A stretch of 11,506 nt of DNA, taken from contig JADFRH010000038.1 in the NCBI GenBank assembly GCA_022561415.1, positions 1 through 11,506 on the forward strand, given 5' to 3'. The notes under the pieces are model-generated. The model saw nothing but the letters and a program-made list of their open reading frames with translations, was not told the origin of the DNA and did not search any database. Numbering within the stretch: position 1 is the stretch's first letter; every line of letters begins with the position of its first letter. Below, in pieces: positions 1 to 7,001 of this stretch. Source of the DNA: Planctomycetota bacterium. GTDB lineage: Bacteria; Planctomycetota; Phycisphaerae; UBA1845. The translations under genes and the position numbers were made by a program.

Positions 1-2
1 TT

Positions 3-236
3 GCACGACTCCAGGGATTGAGTGTCGAAAGAATTGAAGCGATGGTGGCCAAGATTCCTGAGCAGTGGGAAGTCGATACCGGAACTCGGGAAGCGATCGT
101 TCGATTCCTGCACGAACGCGCTTGTTTCCTAGCCGATACAATCAAAAATCGTCTCGCACCGCTATGCTATCATCAAGCGGATCTACCGTGGAAAGATACG
201 GGGTCCGACGAGGAGTCGTCAGATGAAAGCCCATGA
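3..236 (+). CDS. C-terminal fragment, possibly of a HipA-like kinase (5' end outside window)
   Basis: This frame is open from the window edge to a TGA at 234-236, so the visible 77 codons are most likely the tail of a longer gene; a TTG at 18 exists but is probably internal. The visible peptide is helical and contains a segment reading IPEQWEVD followed by a helix REAIVRFLHERACFLADTI, then a charged, acidic end (GSDEESSDESP). The pattern 'IP..W' followed by a basic-hydrophobic terminal helix resembles the C-terminus of HipA-family kinases, and such kinases are often encoded next to DUF3037 proteins. The stop lies 14 bases inside the next gene, so the two are probably translationally coupled. 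No catalytic motif is visible, so the family assignment rests on the short tail and the neighbour only. Confidence 0.45.
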   Translation, partial: ARLQGLSVERIEAMVAKIPEQWEVDTGTREAIVRFLHERACFLADTIKNRLAPLCYHQADLPWKDTGSDEESSDESP

Positions 237-1035
237 GAGTTACTACAGCCTGATTCAGTACTGTCCCGATCGCGGCTGCGCCGAGGTCGCAAATGTTGGT
301 GTGCTCGTTTTTTGCCCGTCTCCTCATTTCATAAAGGCACGGATGAGTACCAACAATGACCGCGCCGCGCACGTGTTCGGAAAGAAGAACATCGACACCT
401 GGTGGCTCAAGGCGGCCAAGAAGTCGTTCGAGATGGCAGTCCAAAATGACTCAAAGCGATTTAGCACGAAAGAGGATTTGGAGGCTTTCATCGCGTCTCG
501 CGGAAATGATCTTGTACTGACGCAGCCCAGATCCATGCGCTCGGAAGATCCCGCATCCGATTTGGATGCGCTCTTCATGGATTACGTTGACTCTTCCCCT
601 TCGAACCTGAACGCGATCCGATCGCCTGCTGCCAAGAGTTTAGATGATGTGTTCCTGCGCCTAAGGCGATCGCGTTCATCGATTCAGATTGCACATACCT
701 TCGAGAGCAAAGACTTTCCTCTCAAAGTCCGAACCGACTATGCTTATGAGAACGGCCAGGCAAACCTCGTCAAGCTGCTGCCCATAGGCAGGACGCCGGC
801 AACGGATATTGAATACGCCGTGCGGCTCGGAGGCCAGAGCATTTACGTCGAGAAGCACCTGGAGATAAACCAGAAGCGCGCGCACCTTATCGTAGTTGCG
901 GACCCGACTCCCGGCTCTGAGACGGGAGCTACAGATCAACAGCTTGCTGAAATCTTCGACGACTTTCCGGCTGATCTGATCAAATCAGGCGAGGTCTCAG
1001 CCTTTATCAAGATGGTCGAAGAAGAAGCGCATTAG
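223..1035 (+). CDS. DUF3037 domain-containing protein
   Basis: A 270-residue protein. The N-terminus (YYSLIQYCPDRGCAEVANVG, then VLVFCP) is the hallmark of DUF3037, whose members begin with a short strand, a conserved Cys-Pro-Asp/Arg segment and an 'xxNVGVLxFCP' strand. The remainder is soluble, mixed alpha/beta, without membrane segments or signal peptide; the middle (about residues 100-190) is rich in Ser, Asp and Arg, and the end is acidic (IKMVEEEAH). Start ATG 223 is supported by AGGAG at 211-215 with seven bases of spacing, and it overlaps the preceding stop. The biochemical role of DUF3037 is not known to me. Proteins of this family often sit beside HipA-like kinases, so a toxin-antitoxin-like or kinase-partner role is possible, but that is inference. 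Hand counting of one 60-base line gives about 57% GC, a little lower than cysC and asnS. Confidence 0.85.
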   Translation: MKAHESYYSLIQYCPDRGCAEVANVGVLVFCPSPHFIKARMSTNNDRAAHVFGKKNIDTWWLKAAKKSFEMAVQNDSKRFSTKEDLEAFIASRGNDLVLTQPRSMRSEDPASDLDALFMDYVDSSPSNLNAIRSPAAKSLDDVFLRLRRSRSSIQIAHTFESKDFPLKVRTDYAYENGQANLVKLLPIGRTPATDIEYAVRLGGQSIYVEKHLEINQKRAHLIVVADPTPGSETGATDQQLAEIFDDFPADLIKSGEVSAFIKMVEEEAH

Positions 1036-1126
1036 GCGAACGGTGCGCATCAGTCGTTTCGCGTCCCGGAGTGGGGTACGGCCTCCGTTGCCGCCCGCTC
1101 TGCCACAGACGTTTCTGACCTTCTCG

Positions 1127-1747
1127 CTACTCCGCCAGCGCCGTGATTTTGCCGGCTTTCTCGAGCATTTCGCAAAGGGTGACGGCCGCCTCTTGCGGCG
1201 ACACTTTCGACGTGTCGATCACCATCTCCGGTTTCTCAGGCGCCTCGTACGGATCATCGATTCCGGTGAAGCCCTTGATCTCGCCGGCACGGGCCTTTTT
1301 GTAGAGGCCCTTGGGGTCGCGCTCTTCGCACACAGCGAGCGGCGTGTCGCAGAAGACCTCGAAGAAGTCGCCGGCGCCGATCGTCTCGCGGGCGATGTCG
1401 CGGTCGGCGCGGTAGGGGCTGATGAACGCGGTCAACGTGATGATGCCGGTGTCGACGTAGAGCTTGCCGACTTCGCCGATGCGGCGGATGTTCTCTGTGC
1501 GATCCTCGGCCGAGAAGCCCAGGTTCTTGTTGAGCCCATGGCGGATGTTGTCGCCGTCGAGCACGTACGCGAGGTGACCCCGCTGAACGAGGGCGTGCTC
1601 GAGCGTGTAGGCAATGGTGGACTTGCCGGAGCCGCTCAGGCCGGTGAACCAGATGAGGGCGCCCTTCTGATTGAGCAGCTTCTGCCGCTCGTCGCGCCCG
1701 ACGTGCCCCTCGTGCCAGGTGATGTTCGTTGCTTTGATCTTCGTCAC
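1127..1747 (-). CDS. cysC: Adenylylsulfate kinase (APS kinase)
   Basis: A 206-residue cytoplasmic enzyme that phosphorylates the 3'-hydroxyl of adenosine 5'-phosphosulfate with ATP, giving PAPS for sulfate reduction or sulfotransfer. From the GTG start, the P-loop GLSGSGKS lies at residues 36-43, the APS-binding segment [15 protein letters not shown] at 64-78, and the conserved [12 protein letters not shown] follows at 82-93. The lid region [19 protein letters not shown] and the [10 protein letters not shown] segment are also intact. Length matches stand-alone CysC, and no sulfurylase domain is fused. The start is chosen because GGAGG (complement of 1757-1761) lies nine bases upstream of GTG at 1747; an in-frame upstream ATG at 1804 has no such support. 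It is convergent with the DUF3037 gene and separately oriented from the sulfate genes one might expect; none are visible here. Confidence 0.95.
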   Translation of the reverse strand: MTKIKATNITWHEGHVGRDERQKLLNQKGALIWFTGLSGSGKSTIAYTLEHALVQRGHLAYVLDGDNIRHGLNKNLGFSAEDRTENIRRIGEVGKLYVDTGIITLTAFISPYRADRDIARETIGAGDFFEVFCDTPLAVCEERDPKGLYKKARAGEIKGFTGIDDPYEAPEKPEMVIDTSKVSPQEAAVTLCEMLEKAGKITALAE

Positions 1748-1809
1748 GTTGTCGATCCTCCAAGCCGCGGGGCGGCCTAATTTTCCGTACCGCGTCCGGT
1801 CCAAGCCCG

Positions 1810-1825
1810 TCCCGATTCATCGGGA
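1810..1825. repeat. Tight inverted repeat in the cysC leader
   Basis: The sequence reads TCCCGAT-TC-ATCGGGA, that is two perfect 7-base arms around a 2-base centre. It lies about 63 bases upstream of the cysC GTG start and inside the predicted leader. The 2-base centre is too small for a stable RNA loop without opening a pair, so it looks more like a protein-binding dyad than a hairpin. Function is not known; it might be an operator for cysC. Confidence 0.4.
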
Positions 1826-1969
1826 TTGCGGATTTTATGTTACGAGCCCCCGGCTGTTCGACGTCCGGCACGGGGACCGGACGCGACGCTTTCCTGTCAA
1901 TTCAGTGCCCCCCCCACACACACGGGTCTCTCGCTTTCACGAACCCCGGAGTCCATGCGAGCATTTGCC

Positions 1970-1998
1970 ACTATAGGGAGCGATCGTCGATCGTTCAA
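1970..1998 (-). promoter_or_regulatory. Candidate sigma70 promoter for cysC
   Basis: On the minus strand TTGAAC (complement of 1993-1998) is followed after 17 bases by TATAGT (complement of 1970-1975). These match the -35 and -10 consensus at 4 of 6 and 5 of 6 positions with optimal spacing. It reads toward cysC, whose start is about 220 bases downstream, which is a long leader. It is a pattern match only. Confidence 0.4.
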
Positions 1999-2066
1999 TG
2001 CCGCTGAATCGGCACGGAAACGCATCGAAAACAGACGTGCGGGGAACGATTGGCTGCGCTTGTGCG

Positions 2067-2660
2067 CTACCCGCCGGTGGCGTCGCCGGTGAACGAGACC
2101 TTGGGCGCGGTCTTGGCTTCCTCGGAGACCTCGAAATACTCGGCCTTCTCGACGCCGGCCAGGGAGGCGCATAGCCTACCAAACAGCTTCCGCGAAAACG
2201 TGTTCAGTGTCCGTACGGAGTCGTTGTAGCGCTTGCGCTCAACGCTGAGCCGGTTCTCCGTCCCTTCCAGCGAATCCTGAAGTCGCAGGAACGACTGGTT
2301 GGATTTCAATTCGGGATAGGTTTCCTTCAACACTAGCAATCGTGAAAGGGCTGACTCGAACGAGCCTGCTGCCTTGACCTTGGCGCCGACCGACTTGGCC
2401 GAGAAATAGGCCTCCCGCGATTTCGCGATACCCAGAAAAATGTCCTTCTCTTGGGCCGCGATGCCTTTGACGGTCGCGACGAGATTGGGCAGCAGCTCGA
2501 AACGTCGCTGCATCTGGTTCTCGACCTGGGCCCAGGCTGAATCCACGCCTTCATCCAAGAGCATCGCCTTGTCGTAGCCGTTCCAAAAACTACAGCCGAC
2601 AAATGCGACCGCGCCGAACAGGGCCACGAAAATCATCAGCAGTATCTTTGTTGCCTTCAT
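2067..2660 (-). CDS. lemA: LemA family protein, probable lipoprotein
   Basis: A 197-residue protein of the LemA family, membrane-anchored and of unclear biochemical function, common in bacteria and often encoded beside TPM-domain proteins. An N-terminal hydrophobic segment (about residues 5-22) ends in FVGC, so Cys23 could be lipidated, although Phe at -3 is not the usual lipobox residue; otherwise it is a simple signal anchor. The family core is clear: LLDEGVDSAWAQVENQMQRR then LLPNLV (residues 34-61), followed by long helices with YPELKSNQSFLRLQDSLEGT and ENRLSVERKRYNDSVRTLN. The chosen start is the ATG at 2658-2660, which has CGAGGT (complement of 2667-2672) six bases upstream; an in-frame ATG eight codons further up lacks this. 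It is the last gene of a three-gene minus-strand run, 59 bases after the TPM gene. Confidence 0.9.
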   Translation of the reverse strand: MKATKILLMIFVALFGAVAFVGCSFWNGYDKAMLLDEGVDSAWAQVENQMQRRFELLPNLVATVKGIAAQEKDIFLGIAKSREAYFSAKSVGAKVKAAGSFESALSRLLVLKETYPELKSNQSFLRLQDSLEGTENRLSVERKRYNDSVRTLNTFSRKLFGRLCASLAGVEKAEYFEVSEEAKTAPKVSFTGDATGG

Positions 2661-2719
2661 ATTGTTACCTCGCTCAAAGCTCAATCAGGACAAAACCAAA
2701 CCGTCGTCACAGGGAGCGT

Positions 2720-3532
2720 CTACCAGCTTCCGCCGGCACCACCGCCGCCGAATCCACCGCCACCACCGAACGAGCCACCGCCGAACCCGCCACCGAACCC
2801 ACCACCGCCGCCCCACGACGAACGTCCGCCGCCGAGCATGCCGCTCATCAAGCCCCCCAAGAGCATTCCCTGCATCATGCCGCCACCGCCCCACCGGCCA
2901 TAGCGGCGACGACGCCTTCCTGCCGACATGAGAACCATCATGATGATGAGGGGCGCCATGCCGCCACAGGCGAAGCCGCCGTTTCGGACCCGACGCGCGC
3001 GCCCGTACCGCACCTTGGGCATTCCGCTCAGTCTCACATTCGCCGACGCGGCGATCTTATTCGCGACGACCACGGTCCCCTCGTACAGTCCCTTGGAAAA
3101 CAGCCCTTTTCTGAAATTCGGCACGAACAGTTCCCGTTGGATTGCGCCGAGGAAGGAATCGGGAAGTACGCCTTCCAGTCCGTAGCCGACGTGGATGCGG
3201 CGCTGCTTTTCCTTGATGGATACGGCGATGAGCACTCCGTTGTCTTTGCCTTTGCGGCCTAGCTTCCACAGCTCGGCGTGGCGCTGGACGAAACCGAAGA
3301 AGTCCTCGCCGTCGGTGGTCGGCACGGTCAGCACCTTGACCTGGGCCGAGGTCTTCTGTTCGAGCTCGCGAAGCCAGCCCTCCAGCTGTCGTTCGGCTCT
3401 CGCATCGATGATGCCCGCTCGATCAACGACGTACGTGCCGGGATCGGCGACGGTAACTTCCGCGCGAGCGTCGCTCGGCAGCATCGCACACGCCGCGACA
3501 AACGCTGCGAGCGCCGGATAGGTTGTTCGCAT
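2720..3532 (-). CDS. TPM domain (YgcG-type) exported protein with glycine-rich tail
   Basis: About 270 residues from ATG 3532. It has an N-terminal signal peptide with cleavage expected after SDARA, then a TPM domain (roughly residues 30-170). The family signatures are visible: 'YVVDRAGIID' at the domain start, 'KDNGVLIAVS', 'HVGYGLEGVLPD' and a C-terminal 'FSKGLYEGT' helix. After it come a short hydrophobic stretch (PLIIMMVLMSAG), a run of five arginines that would stay cytoplasmic, and a tail made almost only of Gly, Met, Phe, Ser and Trp ending in GGAGGSW, as in other YgcG-like proteins. TPM domains are variously linked to phosphatase activity or membrane-protein assembly; the role here is not established. 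The upstream stop codon is followed one base later by this ATG; an alternative ATG at 3544, with GGGAG nine bases upstream, would overlap the preceding gene by 11 bases and is also possible. Confidence 0.9.
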   Translation of the reverse strand: MRTTYPALAAFVAACAMLPSDARAEVTVADPGTYVVDRAGIIDARAERQLEGWLRELEQKTSAQVKVLTVPTTDGEDFFGFVQRHAELWKLGRKGKDNGVLIAVSIKEKQRRIHVGYGLEGVLPDSFLGAIQRELFVPNFRKGLFSKGLYEGTVVVANKIAASANVRLSGMPKVRYGRARRVRNGGFACGGMAPLIIMMVLMSAGRRRRRYGRWGGGGMMQGMLLGGLMSGMLGGGRSSWGGGGGFGGGFGGGSFGGGGGFGGGGAGGSW

Positions 3533-3533
3533 C

Positions 3534-4253
3534 TTACCACCCATCTACGAGGCTCCCGAGTGCTTCGACGTCCTCGTAAAGCTTCTCAAAGGCCATCCAG
3601 CCGTGCTCGGCCGTCGGGTCCATCGCGGCGCGGACGCCGCTCAGCTTGCGGTCCGCGACTTTTTCAAGTTCGGTCAAGACGGCATCGATCGGCCGGGCGT
3701 CCTTTCGGCCCTTGAGCCACAGAAGCCCGCGGAGCGTGCGCGAAAGCCCCTCGCCCACGTCCATCTCGAGCGCCCCGATGAATTTCTCGCGACCGGCAGC
3801 GGCCAGCAACCCTTGGCGCAGGCCGATCAAAATCACTTTCAACTCCCGCTCGCATTGAAGACGAACGTGCGCATCCTCAAACGACAGATCGACAAAATGA
3901 TCGTCACCGAAGAGCGTGACGTGTTTCTGCATGATCTCCAGGAGTTCGAGCGGAAACGTGTCGAGCGAATCGGTAATGTAATCCGGCGTCATCACAAGCG
4001 GGGCCGCGATGCTCACCTTGCCCAGCTTGGCGCCATGTTCGGCCAGGCCTCTTAGGACGGAGAGGTCCACGCGATCGACGACCAGTACGCTTCGGGCGGT
4101 CTGCCTCGTGGCGTCAAACGACTCGGTCGTGACCGCGCCGAACAGGGTTAGTGCCTTGGCGCCGGCGAGATCCCGTACGAGCTCGGCAAACTCGCTGATT
4201 GGCTTGCGCATCGCGGCTGCCGTTCGGTCCAGGCCGGAGAGGGATTCGCTCAC
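3534..4253 (-). CDS. Nucleotidyltransferase-fold-like protein without catalytic motif
   Basis: A 239-residue soluble protein. I do not recognise a named family with certainty. The order of elements resembles a nucleotidyltransferase fold: helix then strand ALTLFGAV (residues 34-41, where active enzymes read FGS), a second strand SVLVVDRVDL (55-64, where active enzymes carry the DxD pair), then KVSIAAPLVMTPDYI and the helix FPLELLEIMQKHVTLFGDD, a spacing seen in NTase-like proteins. The Gly-Ser and paired Asp residues are absent, so catalysis is unlikely. The start GTG at 4253 is chosen because GGAG (complement of 4261-4264) sits seven bases upstream; an in-frame ATG at 4292 has no RBS. It ends one base before the TPM start, so the two genes are probably co-transcribed and coupled. 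Its role, perhaps as a scaffold or regulator for the LemA/TPM pair, is unknown. Confidence 0.75.
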   Translation of the reverse strand: MSESLSGLDRTAAAMRKPISEFAELVRDLAGAKALTLFGAVTTESFDATRQTARSVLVVDRVDLSVLRGLAEHGAKLGKVSIAAPLVMTPDYITDSLDTFPLELLEIMQKHVTLFGDDHFVDLSFEDAHVRLQCERELKVILIGLRQGLLAAAGREKFIGALEMDVGEGLSRTLRGLLWLKGRKDARPIDAVLTELEKVADRKLSGVRAAMDPTAEHGWMAFEKLYEDVEALGSLVDGW

Positions 4254-4602
4254 GTGCTTTCTCCAAGAAATAGGTAAATGACGGGCGACCATCCGCGCCG
4301 CGATGTCGCCACGTAGTTATAGGTCTTCCTGCCAACCTTGGCGATGATAGAGTCCGCCGCGGTTTGTAACTCGCCGCGAGCACCCATTCCGTGGCCGCGG
4401 TGAGTGCATCATCGTACCGCAGCGACACAAGCCGTCCAGGCAACCGGGCTATCGGACCGCTGCCGATTTTGTGCTGAAACGTACTAGAAGCAAGACTGAA
4501 TTCTTACGATGAACGCCTGCGGGCCTTGGATGAATCCCTGGGGAGCACGGATCGGTAGGCGTCGGCGGGAACCGTCGGGTGAACTGAGGCCTGCGGGTTT
4601 CA

Positions 4603-4625
4603 CGTGCCGGGCCTGCGCCGGCACG
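4603..4625. repeat. Perfect 8-base-arm hairpin
   Basis: CGTGCCGG, loop GCCTGCG, CCGGCACG: two perfect complementary 8-base arms around a 7-base loop, GC-rich and therefore stable as RNA. It is about 80 bases before the start of the HDOD-GGDEF gene. There is no T-run on either strand, so an intrinsic terminator is unlikely. It may be a leader structure or a mobile short-repeat copy. Confidence 0.55.
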
Positions 4626-4645
4626 GCGACACTCGAGTGGTTGGC

Positions 4646-4662
4646 TGCGCATCGAGTGCGCA
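4646..4662. repeat. Paired TGCGCA palindromes
   Basis: TGCGCA occurs twice, separated by TCGAG. As each copy is self-complementary, the unit is both a direct and an inverted repeat and could fold as a 6-base stem with a 5-base loop. It lies 43 bases upstream of ATG 4705, in the expected zone for a promoter or operator of the HDOD-receiver-GGDEF gene. Confidence 0.4.
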
Positions 4663-4704
4663 ATCCTAGGGCGGGTAATCGGGTTTAGGGAGAAGCGAAC
4701 TTCA

Positions 4705-6747
4705 ATGGGCGCGGCCGTCTACGAAACAATCAAAGCCTCACGGGATCTTCCATCGCCCACGGGGGTCACGCTGGAGATTCTACGATTGGCGAGCGACAAA
4801 AAATCCACGATGCAGGAGCTGTCCTCGCTCATTGAAGCGGACCCCGCCCTCGCGTCACGGGTGCTCAAACTGGTCAACTCCCCTTTCGCCGGAATGCCGC
4901 GTCAGATCGCTTCGATCGAACGGGCCGTCGGTCTGCTCGGGCCACGAACGATCACCGGTCTGGCCCTGAGCTTCTCGTTGATTTCCGGCCACGGGAAGGG
5001 ACCGTGCCGCGGTTTTGACTACGGGGCCTTCTGGTCGGAATCGCTGGCCCGCGCGGTCGCCGCCAAACACATCGCGCAGTCCATCAGGGGGTTCGCTCCC
5101 GACGAAGTCTTTACGTGCGGTCTGGTCAGTCAAATCGGCCGTCTTGCCTTCGCCACGGCGTTTCCCGACACCTACGCAGACGCGATCAAAGAAGCCGTCG
5201 AAGGTGATCATATCGCGCTGGCCAAGGCCGAATACGCCGTGTTCGGAATCGACCATCCGCGGTTGGCCGCCGAGCTGATGCGTGACTGGCACCTTCCCGA
5301 TCTGTTCCGCGAGGCCGTACTTCTGCAGAACTTGCCCGACGAGAATCGTGCAGGCGCGAAGACGCGCTCGGTGCAACTGGCCAAGGTCTTGCACACATCC
5401 GGGCTTATCGCCGGCGTGCTCACGTGCAAGGACGTAGCCCATGCCGTTCTTTCCGACTTGTCGAAAGCGTTCGGTGCGCTCGGCATGGCCGAAGCCCAAC
5501 TTACCTATGCCATCGATGCCATAGGCACGGAGTGGCGTGGAGCCGGACAGATGTTCTCGGTGGCCACGCGAGACGTCCCCCCGGCGGCAACGATTTATGC
5601 ACAAGCGGTCGAATTGCGCGGCGCGCAAAGGGCTCTGCCCGGCGGGAGCACCCTGGCCGCGGGTGACGAAAATCTTCTCTCGGGCACCGAAACAATCCGC
5701 GTTCTCGTGGTTGACCACGACCCTGACGTTCGCGTGTTACTGGCGACCTACCTGAGCGGCGCCGGGTACGCGGTGGTACAGGCGAGCGACGGAAAGGAGG
5801 CGCTTCAGTTCCTGCTGGCGGACGGGCCCCCGATCGTGATTACGGGATTGGAAATGCCGAACATGGACGGCCTGAGCCTGTGTCGTGCCATCCGTACGCA
5901 CCCGGGCGTTGCCTTCACCTATGTAATCCTCTCCACGGCACGAGACGCCGGAGAGGACAAGATCGTCGAGGCCCTCGACGCGGGCGCGGACAACGTCTTG
6001 ACGAAGCCGTTCAGACGCAACGAACTTCTTGCGCGACTCCGGGCAGCGGAGCGCATCGCCAAACTCCAGCTCGACCTCGATGCCCAACGTCGAGAGGTCC
6101 ACAAGTACAATGCGGAAATGGAGATCGCGAATGCGAAACTCGCCAGTGCCAATGACGATCTGGTCCGTATGGCTACGACGGACGAATTGACCGGACTGGT
6201 CAATCGGCGCGAGGCGCTCCATCGACTGGCGCAGGAGTGGGCCTCGGCCGAGCGCAACCGGGCACCCCTCGCGATCATTTCGCTGGACATAGACCTATTC
6301 AAAGGGTTCAACGATACGTATGGACATGCGGCCGGTGACGCCGTTCTCAAAGAAACGGCCGAGGCGATGCGCCGCACCCTGCGTCTCGAGGAAACGGTGT
6401 GTCGGATCGGCGGCGAAGAGTTTCTCGTGCTGTGCCCGCAGACCGACGAACAGCATGCCGCGATCTGCGCGGAGCGTATCCGTAGAGCGGTCGAGGCCCA
6501 TATCGTCCGCTTCCACGATGTGGCATTGCAGGTGACCGTAAGCCTCGGTGTTGCCGAGCGAAACGCGCAGACGCAGACCCCGGACGACCTGCTCCGATCT
6601 GCCGACAAGGCGTTGTACGCGGCCAAACACGCGGGACGCAATGCCGTAGTCATCGCGAGCAAATGCACCGCCGCCGCCAACACTTCTTCGTCCGGCGCAC
6701 GCGTCGAGAAGCCAAAAGCGGTTATCGCCGCGCCGTCCTCCAAGTGA
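4705..6747 (+). CDS. HDOD - receiver - GGDEF protein (diguanylate cyclase)
   Basis: A 680-residue cytoplasmic signalling protein expected to make cyclic di-GMP from two GTP. Domains in order: HDOD (about 10-215; 'DLPSPTGVTLEILRLA' and 'IEADPALASRVLKLVNSP' are typical), a helical linker, a CheY-like receiver (about 331-450), a coiled coil (about 445-490), and GGDEF (about 493-650). The GGDEF active site is intact: GGEEF at 569-573, the Mg/GTP segment DIDLFKGFNDTYGH from 528, and GVA after strand VTVSL. The allosteric I-site reads R560xxE563 rather than RxxD, so product inhibition may be weak. The receiver has Asp in VVDHDPD, Thr in ILSTARD and Lys in LTKPF, but the phospho-accepting position is Gly381 (ITGLEMP), so phosphorylation should not occur as written. 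The last 30 residues are low-complexity Ala/Ser/Lys. It is monocistronic by orientation; ATG 4705 has GGGAG 12 bases upstream. Confidence 0.93.
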   Translation: MGAAVYETIKASRDLPSPTGVTLEILRLASDKKSTMQELSSLIEADPALASRVLKLVNSPFAGMPRQIASIERAVGLLGPRTITGLALSFSLISGHGKGPCRGFDYGAFWSESLARAVAAKHIAQSIRGFAPDEVFTCGLVSQIGRLAFATAFPDTYADAIKEAVEGDHIALAKAEYAVFGIDHPRLAAELMRDWHLPDLFREAVLLQNLPDENRAGAKTRSVQLAKVLHTSGLIAGVLTCKDVAHAVLSDLSKAFGALGMAEAQLTYAIDAIGTEWRGAGQMFSVATRDVPPAATIYAQAVELRGAQRALPGGSTLAAGDENLLSGTETIRVLVVDHDPDVRVLLATYLSGAGYAVVQASDGKEALQFLLADGPPIVITGLEMPNMDGLSLCRAIRTHPGVAFTYVILSTARDAGEDKIVEALDAGADNVLTKPFRRNELLARLRAAERIAKLQLDLDAQRREVHKYNAEMEIANAKLASANDDLVRMATTDELTGLVNRREALHRLAQEWASAERNRAPLAIISLDIDLFKGFNDTYGHAAGDAVLKETAEAMRRTLRLEETVCRIGGEEFLVLCPQTDEQHAAICAERIRRAVEAHIVRFHDVALQVTVSLGVAERNAQTQTPDDLLRSADKALYAAKHAGRNAVVIASKCTAAANTSSSGARVEKPKAVIAAPSSK

Positions 6748-6959
6748 GCGCAACCGCGAGCTGCTCAAGTCGGCTAAGATACCGCTCTTACGGAAAGCTT
6801 TGATTCCTTAGATTCGCTCACACAACCAACCACATCGCTGCTGTCTCCGTGCGTCCGAGAAACGGGCAAGGAATTCCCGCGCTCGATCCGAGATGCGCCA
6901 TGTATGGCAAACTTAAATTGAAACTTGCTTTCTGGCGCGAAAGGCGCAGAATAGCGCTC

Positions 6960-6973
6960 AATATATCTATATT
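6960..6973. promoter_or_regulatory. AT palindrome upstream of the NACHT promoter
   Basis: AATATA-TC-TATATT has two perfect 6-base arms around a 2-base centre. It lies 16 bases upstream of the -35 box of the following gene and could be a second operator or an upstream activator site. Being all A and T in the arms, it may also occur by chance in an AT-rich promoter. Confidence 0.35.
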
Positions 6974-6979
6974 AAGATG

Positions 6980-7001
6980 CGATAAGATATTGACATTATC
7001 G
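6980..7001. promoter_or_regulatory. Candidate operator dyad across the -35 box
   Basis: CGATAA-N10-TTATCG: perfect 6-base arms with a 10-base spacer, covering the whole TTGACA (6990-6995). A repressor bound here would block the promoter. The first gene begins with a Cro/C1-type HTH, so autoregulation is the obvious hypothesis. The arm spacing fits a dimer on one face of DNA. This is inferred from position and symmetry only. Confidence 0.5.

Larger units (their letters stand above)
1748..2066. other. Intergenic region upstream of cysC and downstream of lemA
   Basis: About 320 bases without a convincing gene. Open frames here lack RBS support and family-like sequence. It holds a good sigma70-type promoter candidate on the minus strand (1970-1998), a 16-base palindrome (1810-1825) and a short stem TGCCG-N6-CGGCA at 1999-2014. 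That stem is just after the lemA stop on the minus strand, but no T-run follows, so it is a poor terminator. If transcription starts near 1963, the cysC leader would be about 215 nucleotides long. Confidence 0.5.
4254..4704. other. Divergent intergenic region, 451 bases
   Basis: This lies between two divergent genes and must hold the promoters of both. Minus strand: TATAAC (complement of 4316-4321) is a plausible -10 for the NTase-like gene, but no good -35 is at the proper distance. A 5-base-arm palindrome GCCAA-CC-TTGGC is at 4331-4342, just upstream. Plus strand: I find no convincing sigma70 promoter; a GGGAG at 4688-4692 is the likely RBS for ATG 4705, with a rather long spacing of 12. 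Two other inverted repeats are listed separately. No gene and no known riboswitch consensus is seen. Confidence 0.5.

Noticed and set aside
1067..1087. Stem CGGAG-N11-CTCCG between the DUF3037 gene and cysC as a terminator
   Set aside because: Only five pairs, a large loop and no T-run on either strand.
1036..1126. Possible tRNA 3' end remnant as an attachment site (GTTTCGCGTCCC... CTCTGCCA)
   Set aside because: No proper T-loop or pairing stems could be laid out, and no integrase or repeat accompanies it.
1043..1780. Long plus-strand open frame opposite cysC
   Set aside because: It is antisense to a clear adenylylsulfate kinase, with low-complexity Ala/Val/Arg translation and no RBS; a GC-rich shadow frame.
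1969..1980. Plus-strand match to the end of a T7 promoter (CACTATAGGGAG)
   Set aside because: Only 12 bases match and the upstream half of the consensus is missing. The same bases read better as the -10 TATAGT of a minus-strand promoter.
2720..2830. CCGCC/CCACC-rich tract as a DNA repeat array
   Set aside because: It encodes the Gly-rich C-terminal tail of the TPM protein; the periodicity comes from GGN codons.
4501..4640. Riboswitch (c-di-GMP, cobalamin or FMN) before the HDOD-GGDEF gene
   Set aside because: I compared the sequence with the consensus cores I remember and found no match; only simple hairpins are visible.
4449..4652. Small minus-strand frame in the divergent intergenic region
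   Set aside because: Arg/Pro-rich composition, no RBS, no recognisable motif, and it covers the inverted repeats.
5919..6743. Long minus-strand frame opposite the GGDEF domain
   Set aside because: Its Ser/Arg-rich translation is a shadow of the intact GGDEF coding frame.
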